A DNA stretch of 64,000 bases from Nothopassalora personata. Lineage: Eukaryota > Ascomycota > Dothideomycetes > Mycosphaerellales > Mycosphaerellaceae. Position numbers and translations under genes: made by a program. The notes beneath the pieces were generated by a model, which had not been told where the DNA came from, made no database searches, and saw only the letters and a program-made list of their open reading frames with translations. The stretch's first letter is position 1. Every line of letters starts with the position of its first letter. The stretch is taken from the NCBI GenBank assembly GCA_033816765.1, contig CM066295.1:124001-188000 (forward strand), read 5' to 3'. This document shows positions 20,080 through 33,136 of the stretch, piece after piece.

Positions 20080-23000
20080 ACCTATAGGCTATAGCTATAG
20101 CCGGAAAATTAACTAGAAACTAGGAGCCTATAAACCCGTACTAATTACTTAGTTCTACTTATTCTTACATAACTCCTTTGTCTAGACCTACTCGTTGTCG
20201 TAGCTAACACTAGTCTTACTAGACGCGTCCCTAAGTAGCTAGCTAGTAAAGTTCCTATAGTAGTTGCGGAAGAAGCTCTCATTACGCCCTTTGCTTATAA
20301 AGCACATCTACTCGAGAGTAGTAACTAAGCTAAGCTACTTATCTATTAATTTTATAGCTCGGACGCGCTAATTATACATCTTCTTATAGAAGATCTCCGA
20401 GTCTAGGCGGACCGTAGCATTAAGCCACCTTCTAGCATTAAGAATAACTTCGTTATCGTTCTAAGACTTTAAACCCGCTAGGGCATCGGATAGAGGGCTA
20501 ATGCCACTAAGGTGTACGGCCGTAGGGAAAGGATAGCTAGGTACTAGGCGTCGATACTTAAACCCCATAGCGCTCTTACTTAGCGTCTTAAAGTTACGAT
20601 AGAGATCTATTACCTAGTACATACTCTAGCTTCTCTAGAGTTTAAGATAGTTATCGTCGCGGATCTCGATAAAGTAAGGGTTAATCTAACGTAGCGTCCT
20701 CCTATGTACGGCCTACCTTATTAGAACGCCTATAGTAGTTACTCGCATTTGCCTAGCGCTTAGGTCCTCTCTAAACTAGCTAATGCTGTTCTTACTTAGG
20801 TAATTCTAAACCCTAACCGAGAAGAAACGCTTAAATCGGCCGTCTTCTATATAGTCGTTAGTCCGGTACTACTAGATAAACTCTCTAGCATTCCCTTACT
20901 TATAAAAACCGTGTAAAAACTCCGGCCCACTAGTGCCCTCTAAGTTAAGAGAGTATAGCATGTTAAGCCGGTTACTAGTCTAGTAGTTTTTAATTTCGAG
21001 GTTTAAGTCGACCCTAGCATACTACACTATAGTATTCGCGTCACCCCCCTAATAAGCCCTATTAAAGCTAAAAATCGTAGGCCTAGGGAAGGAGATAAAC
21101 CGAGTACAGTACTAAGGGTATAGCGCTACTTATAAGAGCTATAGCCCGGGGTCTTATCGCATAATCTATTAGCTTAGAGAATACTATATGTTCTAGTAGA
21201 CGCCGCCATTACTAACCTTATTCAATTCTCGTAGGTGCTATCGGTACACGTCGAACTCTCGACTTATTATTTCTCTAACTGTTTTAACCCGCGGCGCTAG
21301 TTTAGCGTTATTATACTAGTATAGCATATTACTATTAATGTAGGTACCGGTACTATTAAGATCGGCTTAGTTAGCTTCATTAATGCCGAATTTGTCGAGG
21401 ATCTAGTTATAGTTAGCATGCGTAACCATACTACTCGTAGTACCGACTTTACCTCGAATACGGAGGTAGCCAAGCGGATTAATAGTCTTCTAACTACGCT
21501 TAGTAGGGCGAAACTACGACCTATTCTTTACCTTAATAGCTAAAAAACTCTTGCCTTTAAAGAGCTAGTCTTAGACCTTAAGCGCTCGCTTATATAGGGT
21601 ATTAGCGGTAATACCGGGATTCGTAACGAAGTGGAGGGCCTTATAGTAGAAATCTCGAACATACTAATCGTACATTATAGCGCTAACCTTACTATCCCTC
21701 TTAAGAACCTACGAGACAGCATAATCGAGCATCTTAAGGCCCGCTATCCGGTAGTTAGGTAGCTAGTTAATGCTATATATATTAATCGAGTTTCTAAACT
21801 TAATGCTATAGTACCGCTTATTATAGGTGCAGTTAGCGCGCTTAATCCGAAGGGCCTCGTCTTCTTATAGGATCTAATCCTTAAAGACTAATACATGCCT
21901 AATTATAGCCGAAGGTAATATAGTAAGTATCGGATTGCTATTCTTAGTTAGGGCCGGAGTGAATCGTAGGGTACTAACCGGTATACCTAGCGGACTACCC
22001 TCGCGTATAGGTACGCCGTCTAGCGTTCGGTTAGGCGAGGATCGATTAGGCGTAGTTATGCCCTTACCTATGCTCTCGCCTATACGGAGCTACTTAAGTC
22101 GACTCAACTTACGACCGCCTCTCGATAGGACTATAGGCTCGGTAGAGGCTAGTAGAGTTAGCGTAGTACTCTTTATACGCCCTTTGCCTTTACTACCCGG
22201 TAGTAGCTAACGTTGTTACTAGCTAGATAGTCTAGGTTAATCTATACTATCCTCTAGGGACGCGGACTTCTTAGTAATAGTACCCTCTATAAAGTATAGA
22301 AGGCTATCCTTATAGACGGCTAGGCGGTATCTTCTAATAATCTCCCTACTCTTAGCCGACTGCGGATTAATACTACGTGCTTTAGCCTCCCTATCGCACC
22401 GGGTAAGATTACTAGGCTCTAGGATTCGCTTACGATCTATGCCCTTACGGCCGATCCTTATACGCTAGATTAGTGCCCTCTAAATTCTACTAACAGCCCT
22501 ACTATAATCTAGGTACTTGTTAATAAAGGCCGTGAACTAGCGGCGCCCGCTATTAGTACTACAAAGCTCGGAGATAACGCGTCGATTAAGAATCTTATTG
22601 TCTATCTACTATAGCTAGTAGCGGGTAAGCGTAGCTCGAAGAGTCTTCTCTCGGTTACGAATCTCTAAACCGGTCTTACGAATCTTGCCGACGATACGAA
22701 ACAAGACATCGAGCTTCTTATTACTAAGGAATTTATCCTAGTAGCTCTTGCCTATACCGCTCTTAACTTCCTCGAAAAACAGGTTAACCTAGACGGAGTA
22801 GTCTTCGAATACCTTCTCGAAGCCCTTATAGAAGTCCTTTAACACCTTAACTCGCTTCTAAGGATTAAGCTCCCGGAACATAACGTTAGCGGCGGACTTC
22901 GGCGTGTTCGTATTAGTAAGGACATGCTTAACGTTATCCGGTAGGCGAAGAGACTCGAACAAGGTCTAAGGTAGGCGGGTAAGCCTAGTAACAGTACTAG
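20080..23000 (-). pseudogene. Long unrecognised ORF of 11.8-kb element (left copy)
   Basis: Mirror copy of 40800-43730, described there. A run of AACTAG/AATTAG hexamers (about 20025-20085) lies at its 3' end. Small frames such as 21935-22210 on the plus strand are shadows. Confidence 0.6.
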
Positions 23001-23489
23001 TAAGCGCTATACTCGAGCTAGACGGGCGTAACGAAGGACTAGCTAAAGCTATAATAACTAGGACTCGCTAGTAGTAAGAACGTAAGAGCTAGCTATCTCG
23101 TAGTACTACTCTAGAGTGTTAGTAAGCTTTAAAAGCTTAGTGTCGGGGTAGGGCTTTAAAGAAGGTTAAGGTCGTAAAGAGAGAGAGGCTAGAGAACCGT
23201 CTAATATGTAGTAGTAGATAGATGTGTTAGTAGTTCTAGTAATAGTATTAGTGTTTAAAGAAAAAGAGAGGAAGTAGTAGGTAGAGAGCTATACTTAAGT
23301 ATGCCTCTTAGCGTATGTCCCTATAACCGTTATAAGGTAGCAGCGCCGAGACCGGTCTTATAAGTAGTAAGAGTAGTACTATTAAGGTTACACTAAAGGT
23401 TAGATAACCCTACATGTAACCGAAAACTAGTACTAGTAACTACCTAGGTAAGCATTCGGTAGGGGCATGCTACGCTATTACGTAATCCG

Positions 23490-23515
23490 ATTTACCGGTC
23501 CCGGGACCGGTAAAT
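23490..23515. repeat. 26-bp perfect palindrome, copy 1
   Basis: A perfect dyad whose half is ATTTACCGGTCCC. The same 26 bp occurs at 27308-27333, 36446-36471 and 40285-40310, and in diverged form in all four LTRs of this element family. Here it lies between integrase and the long unrecognised frame. Confidence 0.9.
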
Positions 23516-23649
23516 ATAATTCTACTAGCTAAGGTCTAACTAAGGTAAGAACACCCTATAAAGTAAAGTCTAGATAACCGAATCGGCTTAATAAACTGAA
23601 GGGCATATATAACATATACCTAAGGGAAGTAAACTCCGTACGCTATTAC

Positions 23650-26600
23650 TAACTAATTAGTTCTTAGCCTCAATCCTACTAAACTGTGAAATTTCGGCTA
23701 TAGAAAGGTTATAAGGCCTAACCTATAGCTTCTTAGATTCCGGTTTAGGATACGATCCCCTTTCGTTAACTCCTATAGGTAGCACGTCTTCGCCGGCGAT
23801 AGGCTCGATCTCGTTCGAATTACTACTGTCTTTGCTATTAGCGACTTCTCCCTCCCCTATTACGAGATCAATCCTATTATCTAGGCCTAGTACTCCTATG
23901 TTATCCGAGCGAAGCTCTAGAACTAGCTTAAGGTTTTCTCGTGCCTAAACTCCCTTTATTAGCGTACTATTAAGTTCCTTAAGAATATAGGTACTAAACT
24001 CCCTAGAGACACTAGACGCCCAATATAGACCTTACTATCGGTAACCGATTTTACGTAAGAAGTTATCCTTATATAGCTTATCGAATCTTATAATAAGGTC
24101 GCCCTTCTAGAAACTAATAAAGTTAATATTCCGGTAAGAATTAAAGTAGTCCTTACTAAGTTCTCTTAGTCGCTTCCTTCGAGTATGTAGCTCTTCTAAA
24201 CTAAGGTCTCGAGCCTAGAGTTAACGCGCACGTATAGCAAGTAGGTCCTTAGTCGTTCTTACCGATCCCTATTAGTAATTCGCCTACGTCGGGTGCTTAA
24301 CCTCAATTAGTAGAATCGTGCGATAGCTATATAGGACCTAAGCTAGCGTTATTCTAGTAGTACGATAGGTCGTAGTCCTATTAGCCTATAATATAGCGGG
24401 TACCTATTACTCCTATCCGCGGTATATGTTCCTTATAAGCTTTACTAACGCTATAAGAATCGGACGGTGCCTAACTTCGACCGGAGTATTAGACTACGGA
24501 TAGTACGGTAATACTCGGATCCTTCGAACACTAAGTCCCACGAGTAACCGCTTAACCTTAGCCGTATAAACCGTAGCGTTATTAAGCACAATTTTAGCGT
24601 AGTAGCCGTGCCTATAGAAGACATCTTTGTATAGAAACTTAGTAACCGTCTTGGAGCTAGGAGGCGCCCTTATTACTCTAGCCTCGATCTAGTTGCTAAG
24701 TGCTTCGCGCGCGACTAGGAGGTAGCTATTTTTATGCACCTAGACGGGGTCTAAGTACTACTTCTTACTAATGACCTAAGGGCTCGATAAGTGAAGCTTA
24801 CTAGCGCGCTAGTTGCCTTCGCGAAACCTATAGGGAGCACAACTTCGAACCTACGTAGAGACATCGGCGAAGCACCCGTCCTAGTAATACCGATCGGAAA
24901 TAAGGTTATATACGACCTTAGCGCTACGGTAACCGTATCTCTTATAGCACTCTATAACGATTTCCTTCTAAGCCTTATTATCGTTAATTATAAGTTATAA
25001 CGGTACTCCTCGGCGCTTCTAGAAGAATAGTAATCGGTCTCGGATAAAGAAGTTAACGCTCTTCTTTACTAGCCGCCGGTACTTAGTACGGGTAACACTA
25101 TCGGGTCGGGTCCTAGTTTCTATAACCTAAGTAAGCTATTAAGAGCCCTTAGAATATTAGTTCCCGAGACGTCGTGTTTTCTAGATTTTAACTAGATAGG
25201 TATCGACCGGCTCCGGGTACCCGAACAGCTTATTATTAATTATCTAGTCGACTTCGTCTTCGTTAGCCTCCCTAGGTTCCTAAGGTGTAGAGGGCCTACA
25301 AGACAGGGCATCTAGACTAGTATGTCTAGTCCCCGTAACGTGCTTTACCTCGAACGTGAATAACCTAATCTATACGACCTACCGGGCTATTACCGAGTTC
25401 GGTAGGTCCGAAGCCGGCCGGTTAAGCTACTATACAAGTGTCTTAGTATTAACCTTAAGGACAAAATTAACGCTAGTAATATATCTCTAGATCTTCTTAA
25501 GCCCCTTAAGGACCCTAAGGTATTCCCGCTTACTAGCATTATATCTAGATTCTAACGCGTTCTAGATTCTACTCTTATACCGTACCGGGTAACGCCGTCG
25601 AGTACTGTCTATTAATTCTTAAGAAACGATACATCCCTATCTAGTGCCGCTAGCATTAACTAAGACAAAGATAGACCTAGCACTAGGTAAGTAGTAGAGG
25701 GTAACTAAGGCTAGAGCTTACATAAGATATCTAGTAACCTCTTCTTTCGAGAACTGCTTATTTTCTATCTAGGTGAACTCGGCGTCCTTCTTTAGTAGCT
25801 TATACATTAGTCGAGCGATAATAACAAACTAGGGGATCTATATCCGGAAGTATATATATAGCCCTATATAGGTGCGGACCTCCTTAATATAGGTAGGCGT
25901 AGGCTAGTCTAGGATCTTAGCTACAACCTTCGGGTTAGGATAGCGACTATCCGGGCTAGTAACGTACCTAACAATCTTAAGCTTTTTATATAACTATTAG
26001 GATTTGCCTCTAGTAACTACCGTACTAGCTCTCTCTAGGTTAGTAAGAACTAGATCTAGGGAAACGATGTGCTTAATAACCTATTTCCTTAACCTAGGCT
26101 CTACTTCGGCATTCCTATAGTCCTTAGTTAGTCCCTTAATACCGATATTATCGAGAAACGGCTTTACTCGATACGAGATATAATTAAGTAGAATCTTTGT
26201 TACCGTACGCAAGAACTAGGCAACTAAATTAGTAGCTCCTTAAGGTAGAGTCGTGTTACGTACTAGGCTAAGAGGGGTTATAAAGGCTATTAGGTCCCGG
26301 TAGGACTTATCTAAAGTAATCTAATTATAACCTAAAAACAGGTCTATAAGTAAAGCGACTCGGTACCCGGTAAAATCCTCTAAGAAGCTATCCGTGTCCG
26401 GTAGAATGTTAGTATCGCGTATAGTAACCTTATTTAGGAGCATAGCTAAGTTAATTAACCGATATAGCACATCGCTTCTAGAGGCATTAACCTTCTTTAC
26501 GACTAGGAACTAGCTATTAGAATATGCCCCTTATAAGTATTCTAGGATGTTATTCTTAATCCGGGCTCTAATTATACGCTTAATAATTGCCCTAAGACTT

Positions 26601-27430
26601 AGGTACAACCGGATAGGGCGTGCCTACTATAGCCTATAAGGGACCGTGTTAATCTTCTGAGGTGGTATAACGTCGTGCCTAATTTGCCTTATATAACTAA
26701 AATCCTAAGCGAGGACTGCCTCCCGATTATAGAGCATCTTATCGAATAAGGCCCTTTCTATTAGCAATAGCTTAATACTAACCTTAATTAAGGTAAGTCG
26801 TTCTAGGGTAATCCGGCTACCTCGCTTAATACTTAAGAATTTCTTAGTTAAGTACTTCCTATCGAACGGACGTTGTCCTTTAGGCATCTTAGATTCTAGG
26901 TATAGTGCCCTACGCTTCTATTCTATATCTCCCTCGACTCGTGATTCTAGGCGTTCGTGAACGCTCGCGTCTACTAGCTTCTTCTTATCCACCTTACGCT
27001 TATATATCGTAAAGACCTACGGCATCCTAATGTTAGCTATATATTAGCCTACATGTTGCTTCCGTGCCTAAGTATTTAATGTAGATTGCCTTAGGATCTC
27101 GGAGGGCTAATCTCCTTAAACTAAATAAACGTTAGTAATAGAATCTCCCTTAAACGCGCCTATTCCAATTTCTATAACTCGTTCCTTTACTCTAGCAGTC
27201 CTAAGCAATCCTAATAAGTGAGCTAAATAGTTGCTAGGCGTTAGAGCCTTACCGGGTTCCTATAGATGCGTCGTGTCGTAGTCGTACCCGCTTTCCTTAC
27301 TATAGCTATTTACCGGTCCCGGGACCGGTAAATTAAAGTCCGAGGTTTCTCCGAGATAGTGCGAGAACCTTACTAATCTTATTAAATCCGGCTTTAGTAA
27401 GTCTCCGGTGGGTTGAGCGCCGTAAATTAA
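23650..27430 (-). pseudogene. Degraded pol of left 11.8-kb element
   Basis: Mirror of 36370-40150: RT, RNase H and integrase of a Ty3/Gypsy lineage in minus orientation, with RIP stops. The short open runs 26705-26887 and 24791-25000 belong to this region: the first is pol on the minus strand, the second a plus-strand shadow. Confidence 0.75.
27308..27333. repeat. 26-bp perfect palindrome, copy 2
   Basis: Same dyad as at 23490, here between the protease and RT regions of the element. Confidence 0.9.
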
Positions 27431-27499
27431 CCTACCCTTCCATTTCCCGACGCTTTTAATAGTTCTTAAAGGGTCTTGCACCTGTCCGAGCTAACTAGG

Positions 27500-30255
27500 G
27501 TAGTAAACATAACACTTTTACCTTTGCGGCTAGTAATAGTCCCCTCCTATAAACTATTATCGCAGTTACGGGCAGTAAGCCGTACCTTACGGGCCTACGG
27601 ACGTCCTAGGATTATTAGTGAGTTTAGATCCGAAGAGATAAACATATCTACCTAGTAGTAAACCCTAAATACCTAAATATCTAAATTGCCTATAACACCT
27701 TTAAACTAGGCCCGCCCTCTAGCACCTCGAAAGGTAAGCTAAGTACTCGACATTACCGGTAACCTAAATCTATAAGCGTTTCTCTAGCCGATAATATTCA
27801 CCTCGGAACCCTTATTAATTAGGCACCTAATCTAGTTCTTGTTTATCCTAAACTCCGCTACTACCTAAGGACTAGGGACTATAGTAAAGTTATTAAGGAC
27901 ACTAGAGAGCCCGATTTTCTTAACGTCCTTATATAGCTTAGTAGTAGGGACCGTACCCTTAGAGCAAAGCATAGTTAAGTACACTCCAATATACTAGGCC
28001 TAACTATCTTCGCAGAAGACCTCCTTATTATACTTAGGTTGACCCTTATAGGTAACTACTTGTCTAGTGCGAACCTTAGGGTCCTTTCCTATAAGACGTC
28101 GTACTATAGCGAGCTTCTCCTAAAGAGCGGGGGTGTTAGTAACGCGACCGAAAAGGGCAGCCTCGAACTAGCGACTATATCGAAACTAATCTCAGGCGTT
28201 TACATTAGGAAACGTTATCTAGAGGATCTAATTAATCTAGTAGATAATACCCTCTTCCTTTATAACCGGGCTATTACTAGCTAATCTATATTGTCGGACG
28301 TAGTTATTAATCCTTATAGTCTTAGCATTCTATATACGCTTCCTTTATGCGAAGGGGGCGTTCACGGGACTAATAGGCATATCCTTAGGTAGTCCTTTAC
28401 TAGCGCCGTTCCCTAGTCTATTTACTTAGGCATGATTTCCCCTTCCTAGGGTTTCCCCGGATTTAGCTAATAATTAAGTTTCGTTTATTTAAGCACTAAC
28501 TTCGTTAATTATTTTAACCTCCTACTAGTTAATCTTAGCTTACCGGATCTCCTGTTCTAATTGTAGGCGAACTTTCTTAGTAGCCTTAGCTCGGGCTCGT
28601 AGATCCTAGGCTAAGGACCGGGTCCTCGGGTGCGGATTCTTTAGAATACCTACGGGTGCCTTCCCTTTTACTTTATTAGACTACATAGGATAGGCAGATA
28701 CCTCGTTAAGCTCGCCTAAGTCGATTGCCTACTCCGCTTCACTTTCTCCGAATAAGACCTAATATGTCCTAGTAGCCTTCTCTATTTAGCTAGACCGCGC
28801 GTCCTAAGGGCTATACTCTATTAAATGCCTAAAGTTAGGAGGGGGCTTAGAATGATTAGGAGGCGTGACCTTTGTTACCCTAGTGTAGTCCCTACCTATC
28901 TATTACTTACGCAGTGCGGGAATCTTATACTAGTTATTAAACTCGATCGGCCTATAATGTTCTTCGAGTAGAGGGAGTATATAGAGCAGTTTTGGTTTAC
29001 TATAGTCCCTTCGAAAGTTGAACTTAGTAGGACGCGGATCGCCTTCTTTCCCTAGATACTACTAGTTGTTCGGGGCGAGATATACGTAGCCCCGGGATAT
29101 TAAGGACCTTATCGCCCTACAATTACTAGCCTAGTGCTTCGAACTGCTACAGTTGTAGTAATAACCATCTATCGCTTTAGACTATTCGCGATTCTACGAT
29201 AGGGGACGCTACATTACGTAAACCTACAGTTTAGCGTCTAGGTCGTGCCTCTCCGGTTGCATAGAGCGTTAATTCTCGCTCGGGTAGAAGGCACCCGCGT
29301 CTGCGACGCGACCGCGCTAGTATATACGTATACTTATTTTAGCTACCTTCTAGATTAGGTCATCATTAATAGCAGTCCTAGAGGTAGCCTTCTTAAGCGT
29401 ATTAATCTTAGGCTTAAGGCGCGGCATTTACTTCACGACTAAGCGGTGTAGCTAAGGTAAAGTAAGAGGGAAATCTATATATATAGCTTTCTATCCCTCC
29501 TTACTATCTACGATACTAGTAGCTTTATCGAGGATCCTCTAAAAGTCCCTAAACTTCTTAGGTTGCTTTAGGTAAAGCCCGTAAGCCTTGTAGACCGCTT
29601 TCGCGACTACCTCTAGTAATCCCTAAAGGAGGAGGCGACTCCGGGAGCTATTATCTAAATCCTTAGGTTCAATTAGGTTACTTAAGGATATAAATAGGCG
29701 GATAAATTCCTTTATATCCTATTCTTCGGGCCTCTTACCTTACTACGCCCTAATAATCTCCTTAAGATATTCCCGACTCCCTAATATCGAGTAGGCATTA
29801 AACCTTAAGAACTCTAATAAGAACGCCCTCCTAAAACGTGCCTTGTTAGTAAGCTACCTAGGTAGTCTTATAACTATGCGCCGGATAGTAGTTTCGTAAT
29901 TGCGCTTAAACCTGCCCTAGAAATTATTCTTCTTAATAGATGCCCGAGGCGGATACTAGTCTATTAGGTTGCTAAACCGCTCCTAGAACTTAGTAGCATT
30001 AGTACTATTAAAGAACGGATTCTTAGCACCTCCTAGAGGTAGAAAGCGAGGGCTAGCGTTTTCTATTACTACTACTAATCGTCTAAAGAGGGCAGTTATA
30101 GCATCTATTTTAATTGTGCTGATCGTTCCTACACCTATACCCAATTTAGCGGCGCTAGTTCCGCTTCTCCCTTCTTTACTAAATTTAGGTGTTTCCCCTT
30201 CCTCCGATTCCTCTATCCCCTTATAAGGGATAGAATCCCTATAGACCCCTTCCAT
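27500..30255 (-). pseudogene. Degraded gag/protease of left 11.8-kb element
   Basis: Mirror of 33137-36350. The first 90 codons (30255 down to 29983) are still open and identical to the right copy. Downstream the frame continues with TAG stops to a relic zinc knuckle near 29130-29165. Confidence 0.65.
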
Positions 30256-30424
30256 TTTCGTAGGGTTTATAGGCTATTCGTAGCCTCTACCTATGTCGGT
30301 AAAGGTGCTAAGTTTTTCTAGTAATGTAGCTATATCTATTATTACGTAGTACTTACTTTAGAATGTACTAATACTAGTTATTACTTAATAGGACCTTATA
30401 ACCGCGATTGTTGCTAAATACCTT

Positions 30425-30545
30425 AGACCTTAAGTGTTTTTGACCTTAGTCGACCTTAACCGTGAACCTTAACCTTAAACCTTAACCTTAAGTAATAACC
30501 TTAACCGTAGACCTTAAACCTTAAACCGTAATTTTAACCTTACAA
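30425..30545. repeat. AACCTTA-type minisatellite in element 5' leader
   Basis: Imperfect runs of ACCTTAA/ACCGTA units between gag and the 5' LTR, mirrored at about 32850-32965. They resemble a degenerate telomere-like or leader repeat. Confidence 0.6.
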
Positions 30546-30606
30546 ACTAGATACTAATACGCTACCGGGTGTACACTTAATATCCCCCCTTATTAACTAC
30601 TAAAAT

Positions 30607-30975
30607 AATGTCTACTGACTACCCTATGTAGGCCTATCCGAGTTGTAGTAGTGTAGTGCGGCGCTTATGTAAGTAGAGGTATTTGCCGGTCCCGGGACCG
30701 TGAAATCAGGTCACGTGACGAGCAGCGCAGTAGCTAGATAAATAAGAGGATTAGCGGACCTAAACCCCTATACCCTCTACTCGAGAGGTATGAATTGAAT
30801 TCTTGCCTTAATACTACGCTTACAATACTTAGCTACGTAGTATATATCTTAATAGCTATACTAGGTCCTACTAGCTTACCTAAATGTCTAATTAAACCTA
30901 AATGAAATTGGGGCAAGTTGGACCTAAGGGACCCCCTCTAAACCTAAGGTTAACATAACCCATTAGTCGTTAATA
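30607..30975 (-). repeat. 5' LTR of left 11.8-kb element
   Basis: 369 bp, matching the inner LTR 32417-32785 of the right copy, and differing from the outer pair at several RIP-type sites. Confidence 0.88.
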
Positions 30976-32416
30976 CTAGTTTAAGAGCGTGTCTATCGGT
31001 AGGGCGATCGATTCTAGGAGGCGGCTATAGATATATAGTGTATAGTAGGTCTAAGTTTAAGAAGGCGTTAACAACATTAAACTATTTAGCTTCTAGGTCG
31101 AAGCTCGCGGCTATAGTATAGTAGAGGCGAAACATGCTTACTAGTAATGTAGCGGCGTATATATCTAAGTATGTACCCTATAGATCGCCTCTTACGCATA
31201 GCCGGGCCTTAAAGCTCTTTAGTATACTATACTTATCTAACTTATACTTATACACCTACTTTAGCGGTAATAGTAGCTAAAGTCCGTCCTCTTACTAAGC
31301 ATTATAATCCTTCTCTTACTATGTAGTCTATTTAAACGTGCCGGTTAAGACTGCTTTAGTAAACTCTTTAGCTATAGCTTTACGCTATTGTTAGGCGAAG
31401 CGGTACTTTATAGCGGCTCGGTAGTTTAGAGGTTCGGGCGGAAGGTTATCGCGGTATATCGACGTAATAGTATTAATAGTGCGTATAGGGAAGGATCGGC
31501 GTGTTCGTACGACCTCGTAGTACTTACGTCCTAGGTAACGAGGTCTCGGGCGGATGCCCGCTATCTAGCTAATAATAACGTTAGCGACTATAATATTGTG
31601 TAGAGCATAGTAGAAGTAGGCGGTTCGGAGCCTCTTCCTAGTGTCGGTAAGGGTGTAGTTAGAATTAGGGGAAAACTTATCTATTTAACTAAGTTCTTCG
31701 AAGGGGATTGCTAAAGGAGGAGCGGTAGCGACGTCTAGAGTCGTCGAAGCATCTATGTCTACTATAATCTCCTTACGGTCTTCCTCTATAAGTGCATCTA
31801 TTAATTACTACTTAAAGTCGTTAATATACTATTAAGACGCGTTACTATTAACCGCGTTATCTTAATAGCTATTGTTATAGTCGGAGTTCTCTATACTCTC
31901 ATTAGTTAATGGTTCGACCCCGGATTTAACCTAGTCTCGTAAAAGTGTAGGGGTTGTAGCGTCATTTAATAACGGCTAATTAAGTAGCTAGAAACTACTA
32001 TTACCTTTAGGTTAGTTAAATGTTACTAGCGCTCGGTATTGTAGCTAGTGTAGTTTATACCTAAGCAGTAATTATTAATAGGCGTTTTAACGAGGGTTTT
32101 AATAGAGCGGCTACTATTAAGCCTATTCTTCTACCCCCTCGGCCTATGCTGTGTCCTACTTATAGTAAGCTACATATAGGTCGTAGTACTATTTAGGCTC
32201 TTTAGCCGGTTCTACTATTACGGTGTTCTTAATAGGGGTTAAGTAACTAGTAGTAAGAATTGATAGGTCGTAGAGCGTAGTCTTATTAAAGAGGACGTCC
32301 TTTACCCGCATAACCCTATCTTTCGATAGGTCCTACACCCTATAGATGTTAGTAGAGTCGTAGCCTATAAGGTATCCGATAAGTGCTCGTTCTTTAAGCT
32401 TCTTAGTCTTACCTAG
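30976..32416 (-). pseudogene. Copia integrase C-terminus and RT start relic
   Basis: On the minus strand the right end reads ERALIGYLIGYDSTNIYR, typical of the end of a Copia integrase, followed by a linker and the start of RT that joins 19162. It is the 1.44-kb spacer between the two inverted 11.8-kb copies. The integrase core that should precede 32416 is not found elsewhere in the window. Confidence 0.75.
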
Positions 32417-32785
32417 TATTAACGACTAATGGGTTATGTTAACCTTAGGTTTAGAGGGGGTCCCTTAGGTCCAACTTGCCCCAATTTCATTTAGGTTTAA
32501 TTAGACATTTAGGTAAGCTAGTAGGACCTAGTATAGCTATTAAGATATATACTACGTAGCTAAGTATTGTAAGCGTAGTATTAAGGCAAGAATTCAATTC
32601 ATACCTCTCGAGTAGAGGGTATAGGGGTTTAGGTCCGCTAATCCTCTTATTTATCTAGCTACTGCGCTGCTCGTCACGTGACCTGATTTCACGGTCCCGG
32701 GACCGGCAAATACCTCTACTTACATAAGCGCCGCACTACACTACTACAACTCGGATAGGCCTACATAGGGTAGTCAGTAGACATT
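32417..32785 (+). repeat. 5' LTR of right 11.8-kb-type element
   Basis: 369 bp, reverse complement of 30607-30975. Contains GTCACGTGAC and the diverged palindrome. Confidence 0.88.
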
Positions 32786-33136
32786 ATTTTAGTAGTTAAT
32801 AAGGGGGGATATTAAGTGTACACCCGGTAGCGTATTAGTATCTAGTTTGTAAGGTTAAAATTACGGTTTAAGGTTTAAGGTCTACGGTTAAGGTTATTAC
32901 TTAAGGTTAAGGTTTAAGGTTAAGGTTCACGGTTAAGGTCGACTAAGGTCAAAAACACTTAAGGTCTAAGGTATTTAGCAACAATCGCGGTTATAAGGTC
33001 CTATTAAGTAATAACTAGTATTAGTACATTCTAAAGTAAGTACTACGTAATAATAGATATAGCTACATTACTAGAAAAACTTAGCACCTTTACCGACATA
33101 GGTAGAGGCTACGAATAGCCTATAAACCCTACGAAA

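Larger units (their letters stand above)
19163..30975 (-). mobile_element. 11.8-kb degraded Gypsy element, left inverted copy
   Basis: Two 369-bp LTRs in direct orientation (19163-19531 and 30607-30975) and flanking CTAGT (19158-19162 and 30976-30980), inserted in the Copia RT frame. Minus-strand order: 5' LTR, gag, protease, RT, RNase H, integrase, a long unrecognised frame, 3' LTR. Every frame carries TAG/TAA stops. A near-identical inverted copy lies at 32417-44647. LTR ends are AATGTC/GTTAATA and not TG/CA, which RIP may partly explain. Confidence 0.88.

Noticed and set aside
20025..20090. CRISPR-like array of short repeats
   Set aside because: Simple AACTAG/AATTAG hexamer run without spacers, in a eukaryotic retrotransposon.
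24791..25000. 69-codon frame present in both arms of the inverted repeat
   Set aside because: Antisense shadow of the integrase relic; its conservation only reflects the duplication.
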